DNA from: Verticillium longisporum
Taxonomy: Eukaryota; Ascomycota; Sordariomycetes; Glomerellales; Plectosphaerellaceae
DNA length: 64,000 nucleotides
Direction of reading: 5' to 3'
NCBI GenBank assembly: GCA_019188255.1
Contig: JAETXT010000003.1
Location: 6,262,001-6,326,000, forward strand
Numbering within the stretch: position 1 is the first letter of the stretch; every line of letters begins with the position of its first letter. The translations under genes and the position numbers were made by a program. Below are positions 48,843 to 59,929 of the stretch, piece by piece. Below the pieces are notes generated by a model. That model did not search any database. It had not been told where the DNA came from and saw only the letters and a list, made by a program, of their open reading frames with translations.

Positions 48843-51135
48843 CTTGAAGAGTTGGTTGAGTCTGGTGCTGCTTTAGCCGGACCTCCGCAGCTCCCCAAAG
48901 GGGCTGGGCCGCATCGCCTCTATTATAAGATACACATTGACTGCCTCATCGCGACCTCTTTTCATCCACCTTAGCGACGGTTGATTCGGTTTCGCATGCG
49001 ATTCAGCAACACCGTATCGCTGAGAGCTTCTCCTCAGTACACAAGCGGGGCACGCGACGTAGCGATGAGGGGTCGACGATGCAATCAATCTTGCTTGGCC
49101 CGGCAGGTCTCATATCCAGCCCGCCAACAGACACCCGAGATCCCCCTTTCGCCATCTTAGCCGACATGCGCTTCCGAAAGTCAATTGCCATGGTAACGTT
49201 GCACCGGGATGCTTAACGGACGGAAAAGAAACGGTCTTCAGCGCAGGGATGTCTCCCCTTCCAGGGGCATGGGTCCGGCGCCGGACAGCGGGGAAGATCG
49301 GCGGTCGTATTGGGGCCGCGATAACACGCGCCGAGATGGCCTTCCCTCATCGGACGACAAGACTATGTACGGTCCCTCACCCGTGCGGGTATTTGCTTCA
49401 ATCCCACCCGATGACCTAGTTCAGGACATCGGTTATGGGGCGTGTATCATTGGCGAAGAAAGAGCCTGGGATAGCACGCGTTTGCCCCAGCTTTGCTACC
49501 ACCTACCGGAGTCGGTCCAGTTAGTGAGCCAACTCTCGGGGAAGGCCTGGCTGTGTCGTCGGGTACCGAAATTTGCGGGGATTGGGATCGCTCTTGATAT
49601 GTGGGAGGTCACGTTGTTCCCTGACGATCATGGTATCGCTCTGTAACGTCACCTGTCGAATGTCGATATCATGAGCATGACGCGACCTTTGAACTCACTG
49701 GGCCGCGAATCTCTGATTCGTCCATCCTTTTACATCACAACTGGATTCAGATGGTTCAGTCAGACTGAGAGTGGAGCACCAAATGCGTGAGCTACAGCCT
49801 CATAATTTCGAATATTATACAAGGCCAGTGGTGCGCGATTCACTATACTGATACGGTTTTGGTTCTTGAGCATCTACTTAGCATCAGGCCAAACTCTTGC
49901 GCAAAATCAAAGGAGAAAGGATCAGTATCCGAACTCTAATCAATTCTTCGAGGCAGAACAGAATATCTCACTGCAGGATGGTTTACGCCTGGTCACGCTA
50001 CAGTCTACCCGACCTTCGTGGTGCGATAACCATCCATGTTTATGAGTGGGCTCGCTTCTGGGTCTTCGCGGCGCGGGCCTTGGCTCATGCCATGGAATCT
50101 CAGTTGCAATAAGAAGCATTGGCGCGCACGGCACAGTCACAACACCAGACAATGACCGACAGCGGAACTGGTATACACGTCGATCCTATACGACTTGTCC
50201 CATGTCACGCCGTGACACCTGTGTCAGCGCCACCAAGTTACAGCCTGGCTGGCATTGAACCAGTAGAAAAGGCTTGGAAAGTGTCCCTGGCGTATGACCT
50301 TGACGACATCGCAGGTCCCCAGAGAAGGAATACCAGACATGCGCGTCTGGTGGCGGGGTAGTGCACGCCCGTCCGGGTGCAGGGCACCTGCCTACGTGCA
50401 AGGATGGATTGGTGCTCTACCTAGAACCAGGGGCAGGGTCGCTTGTGACTTTCTTTGGGTAATTTGCTACCGATTCCTGGGCCTGGACTATGCGGATAGC
50501 CTCACGACCACCAACATCGCGGAGGTGAGCGCAGGGAAAGCCTCCTATTGAACGGCGTCCCATCGCCCATCAAGATCTTTGCTTCGGCACCCAATACGGA
50601 ACGGTTTTGTTGCATTGTGAAAGGTGCGCGATGACAGACTGATGCGACTCGGCGGTTTTTGCGTGATAGATTGATCAACATGTCGGCTGCATGGTCTGTT
50701 GTCTCTCGCGGCGTTACGGCGGACCCTCTCGCACCGTCGCTATCTGGACAATCATACTTTGATTCTCCACGAAGCAGCAGAATTATAACCGTTCATCGTG
50801 ATTTTCCATCTGTATCGGAGGCTTGATCGAGGCGGCGGAGTGGTCATCAACGCCAGCGGAGACAGTATCGGTTGGGCGGACGATGGATCGCTTGCCATGA
50901 GGAAGCTGGATTGCCGCGATAAAAAATGGATCCTGGGTAGCACATAGATCGCACATCGGCTGGCGACACACCCATCCGATCAGAGGTTACCGGAGAACGT
51001 GGCTGGGGCACATGTCGGATCGCCTCTGTCATCCATTCCAGGAACCGGACGCCACAGACGAGGCACCAAAACGAGACCAAGGAGGATCACCAAAGCCATA
51101 TACACCCGCCCCCAGTTCCACCAAGCACTCCCCCT
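48843..51135. other. Intergenic, left flank of the A+T-rich block
   Basis: 2.3 kb upstream of the hexosaminidase gene and leading into the degenerate transposon block. It has normal base composition and open frames up to 145 codons without recognisable features. No gene is called. Confidence 0.6.
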
Positions 51136-51143
51136 TGATGGAC
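51136..51143. repeat. Left 8-bp target-site duplication of the A+T-rich element
   Basis: TGATGGAC here matches TAATGGAC at 59922-59929 in seven of eight bases; the one difference is G versus A after T, a RIP-type change. Each copy directly abuts the inverted terminal motif TAGGCTTAGGAATACC. Confidence 0.65.
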
Positions 51144-51529
51144 TAGGCTTAGGAATACCCAAAGATTTTGACCCATTGGGTACCTAGAGGCTTAGCGTAA
51201 AAACCTAAACCCGCCCAAAACCCATTACTCTACTACCTAAATAGGTTTTAGGCTTAAATGGGCTACTTAAAAGAAAACCTAAACCTAAATAGGTAGTAGG
51301 GCTTAGGTAATTTTAGGTTATACGATATAGTAATATTAATATAATAATATAGGCTATTATAGAGTCTAGGGAATACTATCTAATAAACTTATATTCCTTC
51401 CTAGAAAGTAATTTAATAATAGAAGGAAGGAATATAAAGTATAAATTATTTAAATATCTAAATTACTACCTAGATTAGAATTTAAGAATAAATAAGCTTA
51501 ATAATTATAATTAAATTAAACCTTAATAA

Positions 51530-51602
51530 ATTAATAATAATTATAATAGTAATAGTAATAATAGTAATAATAGTAATAGCTATAATAATAGTAATAATAG
51601 TA
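51530..51602. repeat. TAATAG-type microsatellite
   Basis: Imperfect AATAGT/AATAATAGT units run for about 70 bases near the left end of the RIP block. Confidence 0.7.
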
Positions 51603-51839
51603 ACGACGATTACTATAAATATACTATATAAGTTTTATCTAGTAATCCCTATATAATAATTTATATAATAACTATATTATCTAGCTAAATTAATTACTAG
51701 AAAGGCCTCTATTATTAGGGCCCGTAGAGCTACTACTATTAATAAGACTATACCTAGTTAAAGTATAAGCCCTAAGCGTAGGGCTACTCTAAAGAAAATA
51801 GTAGTAATAGCTAAGCTAAGAAGCGAAACTACTAATATA

Positions 51840-52133
51840 CGCTACGTCCCTATAATAAAAAGAGCCCCCTATATTACTACTAAGCCGGGCTAGATACGCT
51901 ACTAAGATCGTCGTAAGTTATTTATTCTAATATAATAGCTTTATAATAACCGTTTCTAGAGAGATAGTAGTAGGAGATTACCTATTATTAGAAGTACCCT
52001 AGCCTAGTTATTCTTAAGGCCCCTTTCTATCGCCTAGTTTACGAGATCGCTTAGTCCGAGCTTAGTTTAGTTAATATATATTTTAGAGAGGAGGCCCTCT
52101 ATACGATCTAGGATGCTATTAAGTAGTAGATCG
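51840..52133 (+). pseudogene. RIP-mutated coding remnant
   Basis: Reading from CGC at 51840 gives 98 codons with eight stops, all TAA or TAG and none TGA, as expected if glutamine codons CAA and CAG were changed by RIP. The remaining residues are Arg- and Leu-rich (for example AGA, CGA, CTT, TTA codons). This suggests an old transposon protein; I cannot name it. Confidence 0.3.
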
Positions 52134-55100
52134 TAATAATAATATAGGGTATATTATCTAGCCCTATTAATATATCTATAATAATATTAACTATTATAGC
52201 CTATATTAAAGGCGCTATTTATATTAATCGTTAAACTATTATAATTAAAGATTAATACTATATTAAATATATTACTAAGATTATAGCTCTTAATATAAAG
52301 CTCTAGATAGATATAGTCTATTAGTTAATAGATTCTTAGGGAATAGGGTAAATTAAGCTATAGTTATAGAGCTAGGGTATATAGCTATTATAGGATTATT
52401 ATATCTATAAACTAAATATAGATATTATTTCCTAAATAAGAGTAATATCTTATTTTATTATTATAATATACTTAGTATATACTACCCCTAGATATATAGC
52501 TATAAATACTATAACTATCTAGGCTTCTATAGCTTCTTAGAGGGTAAGAATAGCTATCGATTATATTCGAAATTTATTCCTACCCTTAAGATCTTATATA
52601 ATCTTATAAATAAGCTATATAAATATATTTTTAGGAATTAGAAGTTTAATCGATTATTATAGCCTCTTAATAATTATATTAACTAAACTATATTTATAAT
52701 ATAGATATATATTAAATTATTTAAGATTTATTTCTATTTTACTATTTTAATCTACGTTTTATAAGTAGAACTTACTAACTTTTTAGTTATTTTAAAGTAA
52801 TCCGATAATATTAAGGAAGCTTCCTCTATTAATCTTCGGTCTAGGGCTAGGGTAATAGCCTAAATCCTATCTAAATAATTAACTAAGGGTGCCTTTACCT
52901 AGGAAGAGATTGCCCTAGCCTAGGGAGAGGGGGTAGCTCTACCTCGTCTCTCTAATTAATAGCCCAGTTTAAGTAAGCTAAAGTACTACTAAGGACTAGT
53001 AATAGGATAGATAGAATAGGAGTCTCTAGTACCTCGGTTTCTAGATTAATAAGAGATCTTATTAGTAAGGTAATCGGAGTAGAAAAGCATAGTATAGCGA
53101 AAGAATAGGTAATAGTAGAAAAGGAGAGTTTAAGGTATTAAATTAAGGAGATAGGTCCTAGGATAAAGGGGCATTTTATTATATAATAGAGTATAATCTC
53201 CTAAATCTATATTTATTTCTATATTTATTTAATAAGATTTAATAACTTTTATTTAAAAATATTTATTAAGTTATAAAATAGGCTCCGATATATTTAGAAA
53301 TTAGGTCTCTAATATCCTTCTAGATCCGCTATTAAGCCTATTATACCGAGCCTCCTCTAATATATTAATTATTATATATAGATTAGTACGTTTATTAGGC
53401 TATTATTAGATCGATATATACATTTATTCTAGCGAAAAATAAGAAGCGTAATATAATTAGTTCGAATTATTATTATAGTTTTAATATAAGGTTCGATAGA
53501 GTAATAGATTTTTAGACCTTTATAAGCTATTTATTAATATTTATACCTATTAAGCTATAATATAGATATATTTCTATATTAATATAATAGTATTAAAGGG
53601 GGAGCTATAAATTATCTATTAAACTTATTTAATTATTATAAAGTACTTAAACCTTCTAAAGGGGTCTACTATAGGGACCTTAGCTCTCTAATACTACTTT
53701 AGTTTAAAGGCCTATTAGAATAGATCTAATCGGAGTAATAATAAAGGTATAAACCTAGATATCGTAAGAATAGTATATATATAGAGCTAAGTATAATAAT
53801 TATATAATAACCGCTATTAGAATATAGTATTATCTATTTAATATTTATATATTAAGCTTATATTTATTAATTATATTACCTCTATAGCTCTTCTATTTAA
53901 TATAGTCTCTAATCTAGATTTTTATAACCTCCTCGAAGTATATAGGCTTTAAAACGTAAGCTATTAGCTATTAAGCCTGAAAACGCTCTATCTATAGTTT
54001 AAGGGTCGATTACGAGAGATTATTAAATATAGCGTAAGCTATATCCTAGCGGGTTAGTATATTTCTATTACTATCGATTCTTAGTCTATACCTTAGCTTA
54101 GCTATTCCCTATTAGGGATTATTATATATTAGGTCGATAATACCTTTTAAAGGCGCTATTTTATTCTTAATATTATTAATATAGATAGCTAATACTCTAA
54201 AGACGCTATAAATATCCTTATTATAGATACCCTTATTAATAATAGTATAGTAATATAGATCTATAATATTATAAGCGATAATAGATCGTTTATATTAGGA
54301 GAAAAGGTTAAACTATTATTTAGTAAAAGACTCTATAAATTAAATATAGTACTTCTATTAGCCTTTATCTAGTATAAAGTCCGGACTATTTAATATATTT
54401 TATATATTATCTAGCTCTATTTATAGGATCTTCTACTTAAGATAGGGGTTAAAGAACCCTCCGCTAGATATAAGGGGGTAAATAAAGAGACTTAAATACC
54501 TTTATCCCCGATAATATAAAACGCTATTTAAATTATATATAATAACTAATATAATAGCTACTTCTATTAACCTATATAGATTCGCTTATTATCGATTCCT
54601 ATTAATCGTAGTACGAAGAGATCTCTATTCTTTCTATATATTTAAAAGAGCTTAATTATCCTAAGCTTCTTAATTTAATTCGAGACGTTAAAACCTACTA
54701 GAGCTCTATATACTATATACTTAGGCGAGCTTAGAAACTTAAAGAGGTAGTTAATTAATATATTACCTAGGACTACGAACTCGACCCCTTCCTATAGTTA
54801 AGTATAGAATCCTAGCGCTAGATTAGCTTTATAATTAATATTACGAAGCCTTTTATATACCTAACTTATAAGCTTAGCTTATAAGAAATTAGGGTATCTT
54901 AGAATCTTATTAAACCTTACTTAATTCTTAATCGTTATCTTTCTAGGGTTAAGAGGCTCTTAAATTAGGGTAAGCCCTAAATAGAGCCTCTCTATAAAGG
55001 AGTCTAAGCTATAAGAGAGAAACTAAATAAATATATCTTATTAATATAGATTAATAGGAATATTAATTTATTTACTATAGCTATTCTACTATCCCTTCTA

Positions 55101-56252
55101 TTATCTTCTTATAACGATTAGCGATTCTAGTAATAGAATGAGTTTTTTAGCGTAGATTCTAGCTACCCCGATAGAGATTTCTAACTTTAAGCTATTAAGT
55201 ATCTTAGAGATCTCTATCGTCTATATTATTTAGAGCTCGAGGCCGATTTTAATAGGCGCCTTAAGTATAAGTAGATTATAGATATATCCTAGCTAAATAA
55301 TATTATATATATCCTTAGTAATATAAGCCTAATAAAGGTATAGCTTTTATATATCCTATATTAAATTAAGCTAAATATATAATAGGAGCGCTAAGTTATC
55401 GGATCTATAGAAGATCGTATAGAAAGAAGAATCTAAGAATTCCTTAGCCTATATAAATTATTTTATTATATCTTATTCTTATTAATATATTTACTTTATA
55501 ATAGTCTACTAATTCTATTAGGACTATAATATAGTAAGTCTATATCTATTTTCTAGCGCTATTAATAGGATTCTTATCTAGGCTTAACGGCTCTTATAAA
55601 GGATATATTCTATATTATCCTAGTAGCTATTAACCTTAAATATATATAGAGTTTTAATTATTATATCTATTCTCTATAGAGGGCCCTTCTTTCTTCTAAG
55701 AGTATTAAGGCTTACTTTATATTTATAGCCTATTTTAAAAAGCCTATCCTAATTTCCTCTCTAGATATATTCTAGGATGAAGATTCTATTTCTAACTTAG
55801 AGAATATTTTCTTATAATATCGAATAGAATTAGCTAAAGTCTTCTATATAATCTATATAATAGATCTATTATATAATATAGAGTTTCTATTTCTTATATC
55901 TAATAAGTAATCTATCGACTAATAACTATTAAGCCCCTAGACTTCTTAGCTTTAATCTTTATAATAGAGTATATTCCTTAAGATAACGGTCTCTATACTT
56001 TAAGTATAGAATTATATATCTAATACGTTTATAATACTACCCTATATTAGAGATTCTAGCTTTAGGCCTTCTAGTCTAGATTTTTTAGAATCGCCCTAGT
56101 ATTAATTAATTTAAATTCGATATAGACGTTAAGCTATTTCTTTTAGCTTCTTATAAACTCTTAATTAGCTATCTTAAAAATATATAAAGAGTAATTTAAA
56201 TTTAACTTTATTATCTATAACCTAGTATTTTAGCTTTATATTCTAGCTTATA

Positions 56253-56295
56253 ACGTACATGTACAGTGAGTGGGCCAGTACAGTGAGTGGACCAC
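56253..56295. repeat. Left terminal inverted repeat of the pogo-type element
   Basis: Begins ACGTACATGTACAGTGAG. Bases 56261-56277 and 56278-56294 are two tandem 17-bp copies differing at one position (GTACAGTGAGTGG then G or A, then CCA). Confidence 0.9.
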
Positions 56296-56351
56296 TTTCG
56301 CGTCATTCTCCAAACTTCAACATTCCACCTTACTTTTCTCTACAACCAGTC

Positions 56352-57988
56352 ATGGAAACACCTTCTCAAGACAGTCAGCTATTCCTTGCCCGTCAAGCAA
56401 TGGAAAAAGATCCAGGGTTAAGCGCCCGACGTGCTGCAGCCATCTACAATGTCAGCCGAACGACTCTCGTTCGCCGCCAGAACGGCACCCCATCCCGAAG
56501 CGAAATCACATCCAAATTAAAGAAATTAACAATGCTAGAAGAGCAAACGATTGTCGAATACATACTAGACCTAGATTCCCGATCATACCCCCTCGGTTGG
56601 ATAGTGTTGGAGATATGGCGAATGTCCTGCTGGCGGCGCGCGACGCGCCACCCGTCGGACCGCGATGGGCTTCAAGATTCGTCAAACGACAACCTGCGCT
56701 CCGGACGCGTATCTTTCGAAAGTACGACTATAAGAGGGCCCAATGCGAAGATCCCGACGCGATAAACGCGTGGTTTACGCTCGTACGTAACATGGTCGCG
56801 AAGTACGGCGTGACGGACGAAGACACCTATAACTTCGATGAGACCGGTTTCCAAATGGGCGTTATCGCTAATGGAATGGTTGTTACAAACTCTGAAAGAC
56901 GTTCTAACGTTAAGATGAGACAGCCGGGTAATCGGGAATGGGTTACAGTGATCCAGGGCGTTGGCGCGACCGGATTCTGTGTCCCGCCATACATCGTTGT
57001 TGCGGGTAAATTTCACCTCTCGTCATGGTACGAAGAAGACGCGTTTCCTCGCGACTGGAAGGTCGCAACCTCTCCAAACGGCTGGACTACGAATGATATT
57101 GGTCTCGATTGGATTCGGCACTTCGACCAACATACAAGGTCGCGTACTTCGGGCGCATTTCGCATTCTCATCCTAGACGGCCACGAAAGCCACCACTCCG
57201 CCAAATTCGAGCTTTACTGTAAGGAGAATAAGATCATTACACTTTGTATGCCTCCTCATTCGTCCCATCTACTCCAACCTCTCGATGTCGGCTGTTTTGG
57301 ACCGCTGAAGAAAGCGTACGGTCGGCAAATTGAGATGAAGATGAAGGCAGGTACAAACCATATCTCCAAGGAGGACTTCTTCCCAGCTTTTTTACGGCAT
57401 TCCAGAATTCTATGACAGAAAAAAACATCCAGGGAGGTTTTCAAGGGGCTGGACTTACCCCCATGACCCAGAAGCAGTCCTTTCAAGGCTGGATGTGAAA
57501 TTAAAGACACCAACGCCGCCAGGAACGTCTTCTGGACTCCCTAAGCCATGGGTGTGTAAGACTCCTACAAACCCGATTGAAGCCACTTCACAGTCCGAAT
57601 TCATTAAGAATCGAATCTCCCGACACCAGGGAAGCTCACCAACGTCAATGCTTCAGGCTATCGACCAATACACGAAGGGTACACACAAGATAATGCACCA
57701 GTTCGTCCTAATGGACGCAAGGCTCAAGATACTTGAAAGCGAGAATGCTACCCTTAGCCGACGTCGGAGAGCTAAAAAGTACGTCTCAGGGAAGGAGGGA
57801 GTATGACTCTAGGTGATGGACAAGACCAGATTGCCCAGAAGGAGGTAGATGTTCAGATGAGGGAGGAAACGAGGCAGAATCCGGGTCGCGCGACTCGGGC
57901 TATACCGAAGAAACGGACCTGTGGCACCTGTGGAAATACTGGCCATAACGCGAGAACTTGTCAGATGACTATATTATCTTCTGAATAA
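56352..57988 (+). CDS. Pogo-family DDE transposase with C-terminal zinc knuckle, four frame breaks
   Basis: Cut-and-paste transposase of the pogo/Fot group. From ATG 56352: a psq-type helix-turn-helix (ARRAAAIYNVSRTTLVRRQN), a CENP-B-like second DNA-binding region (WASRFVKRQPALRTRIFRKY) and the DDE domain with aspartates in YNFDETGFQMG, LILDGHESHHS and LLQPLDVGCFGPLKKAYG. A coiled coil (LDARLKILESENATLSRRR-like) and a CCHC knuckle, CGTCGNTGHNARTC, end the protein at TAA 57986-57988. Frame is lost four times, always by one base in a run: C at 56588-56592, T at 57388-57393, C at 57458-57462 and A at 57774-57778. Conserved sequence resumes in the next frame each time and no other damage is seen, so the gene may be intact in the organism. 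Confidence 0.85.
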
Positions 57989-58067
57989 GGTAATGGGGCG
58001 TGATTTCAATTGATTTCCTATGTTTTTGTTTAGTTCTGGGTTGGAATGTTTGTCGGGTCGAGGTGAG

Positions 58068-58110
58068 GTGGTCCACTCACTGTACTGGCCCACTCACTGT
58101 GCATGTACGT
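58068..58110. repeat. Right terminal inverted repeat of the pogo-type element
   Basis: Inverted copy of the left repeat with one mismatch: CGTACATGCACAG on the inverted strand, against CGTACATGTACAG on the left. The left copy has T where the right has C before A, a RIP-type difference. Confidence 0.9.
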
Positions 58111-59563
58111 TAGGGGTATTATTAATTATAATAATAGTATAATAACCTCTTAAATTATAAATATCTTATCCGAAACTAATATTAACTATTTAGTTAGCGT
58201 ATCCTAGTATCCTAGTTACTTATTTAGGGATCTCCTCCTTTCTACTAAGTATAAGTAAAGTTTAGAAGATATTAATATTCTCCTATCTATCTATTTTAGA
58301 GAAATCTAGTAATTATTCCTAATTAATTAGGAGAAGAGTATCTATAAACTATTAATAAGAATATAATAACTAGGACTATTATATACTAAGCTAAAGATTC
58401 TATACTAGTTTCTTTAGAATATTAAAATAATTTATTAGAGTTCTCTCGTAATTTTCTTACTATTTCCTTATCTATATAATAGGAATATAAACCCTATTAT
58501 CCCGAATAAGCTATTAACCCTATAGACTATTCGCTTTATATTATAGAGTCTTAGTTTATATAGTAATTAAATCCTATAATATATTATAAAGGATAACCTT
58601 TCGATTATAGATCCTAAATATATACTTTAAGATAATTCTCTTATTTTTATCTAAGATCTTATTAAGAGGGATATAATCCTTCTTCTAGATATAGCTATTA
58701 CCTATAATAGTATTAGCCTTTAATTAAAGATATTTAATTAATTTATTCTATATCTATAATTAGATTATAAAGCTAGCTTTTATAAAAGTAGCCTAAGATA
58801 ATTAGCTTATATAATAACCTTATAATAACTATAACTTACTCCGAGAATAGCTATATTAAAAGTAGAATCGTTTTTCTTAGATACCCGAGGTAAAACCCTT
58901 TTTAGAAGGGAAAGAAACTACTTAAGTATATTATTATACTTAATCTTATAATCGGAGTAGAATTTCTAGAGCTAGGTAAGAGATTTAATATTACTTTTAT
59001 ATTAAAGAAAGAGAAAATCGTTTATTAAATATTAAGATATAAATAAGTCTAAGTCCTAGATCTTCTCCTTAATATCTTAGATAATATTATCGTTTTAGGC
59101 TTTAAGATATTCTTTATTAGCTATTACTTCGTCTTTAAGTATATCCTCCTATAGACTTTCGTCCTTAATATTAAAGCGAATTTAAATAGATAATATTTTA
59201 GCGTCCCTAGAATTAATTAATATATTAGCTATTATATAGCTAGGAAACTTACTAAATAGTATTATATTTATCTTTAATCTATTAGAGCTATTTTTCTTAA
59301 TCGGCTTAGTTTAGAATAAGAAAAGAAAGAGATTTCTTTTTATTTCGAATTATACGATTCTTCCTAGTATTCTAGCGATTCTTAATATTATAAATCTCTT
59401 TCTCTTTAATGCTTATACTTTTAATTTAAGTATATACCTTCTTTATACTAGGATTAGTAGAATATTCTATATTTACTTTCCATTCTAATTTCATTAATTA
59501 ATATATTACTTATTATAGCTATATTAAGTACTTACTATTAGTAGGGCGTAGTATATTGAGTTA

Positions 59564-59581
59564 GGGCGGCGGGGGCGGGGG
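59564..59581. other. G-rich island (possible G-quadruplex) in the A+T-rich block
   Basis: GGGCGGCGGGGGCGGGGG, containing three runs of at least three G and one GG, directly precedes an ATT microsatellite. It is the most G-rich spot in the whole block. Confidence 0.6.
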
Positions 59582-59582
59582 C

Positions 59583-59615
59583 TATTATTACTATTATTAT
59601 TATTATTATTATTAT
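59583..59615. repeat. ATT trinucleotide microsatellite
   Basis: About eleven ATT units with one interruption near the start, immediately right of the G-rich island. Confidence 0.85.
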
Positions 59616-59731
59616 AGGAGTTAAAGGAGGGATCTACGTTAACTCGAATAGATATTCTAATATTAGAGCTCCTACTTACTTAAATTACTATAGAAGGTAT
59701 ATAGATCGCTAACTAGTCTAAGCTTTAATTT

Positions 59732-59868
59732 TTTAGGTTCTCTAGGTTATTTAGAGAAAGCCTATAGGTTTAATTAGGTTAACCTAAAAGCCTATATAAT
59801 TTAAGTAGGTTTTTAGGTCAACCTAATTAAACCTATAGGCTTTCTCTAGATAACCTAGAGAACCTAAA
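59732..59868. repeat. 58-bp near-perfect inverted repeat (hairpin) near the right end of the element
   Basis: Arms 59732-59789 and 59811-59868 pair over 58 bases with two mismatches, leaving a 21-base loop. Both mismatches are transitions. The arms contain TAGGTT/AACCTA units like those at the left end of the element. Confidence 0.9.
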
Positions 59869-59921
59869 TATCCACTCCCCTATAATACCTAAATCAGACC
59901 ATTTAGGTATTCCTAAGCCTA

Positions 59922-59929
59922 TAATGGAC
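59922..59929. repeat. Right 8-bp target-site duplication of the A+T-rich element
   Basis: TAATGGAC, the partner of TGATGGAC at 51136-51143. Confidence 0.65.

Larger units (their letters stand above)
56253..58110 (+). mobile_element. Pogo/Fot-type Tc1-mariner DNA transposon, 1858 bp, un-RIPed
   Basis: A sharply bounded insert of normal base composition inside the RIP block. It has 43-bp terminal inverted repeats (56253-56295 and 58068-58110) differing at one position, and is flanked by TA on both sides, the target duplication of Tc1-mariner elements. The single gene inside is a pogo-type DDE transposase. The insert shows none of the CpA depletion of its surroundings, so it entered after the host block had been mutated and has itself escaped RIP. 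Confidence 0.92.
51144..59921. mobile_element. RIP-degraded A+T-rich element, probably hAT-type, with a nested pogo-type insertion
   Basis: An 8.8-kb block whose A+T content jumps at both ends and in which CpA and TpG are almost absent while TpA is dominant, the footprint of RIP. It starts with TAGGCTTAGGAATACCC and ends with the inverted counterpart GGTATTCCTAAGCCTA. Both ends carry a small hairpin just inside (TACCCAAA...TTGGGTA left, TACCTAAAT...ATTTAGGTA right). It is flanked by a near-perfect 8-bp duplication. Eight-base duplications, TAG-type ends and subterminal CCCGCCC/GGGC motifs (51210-51265) fit the hAT superfamily, but no transposase can be read because of the mutations. Removing the nested 1858-bp element leaves about 6.9 kb, which may include other degraded insertions. 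The ends are seen; the hAT label is inference. Confidence 0.6.
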
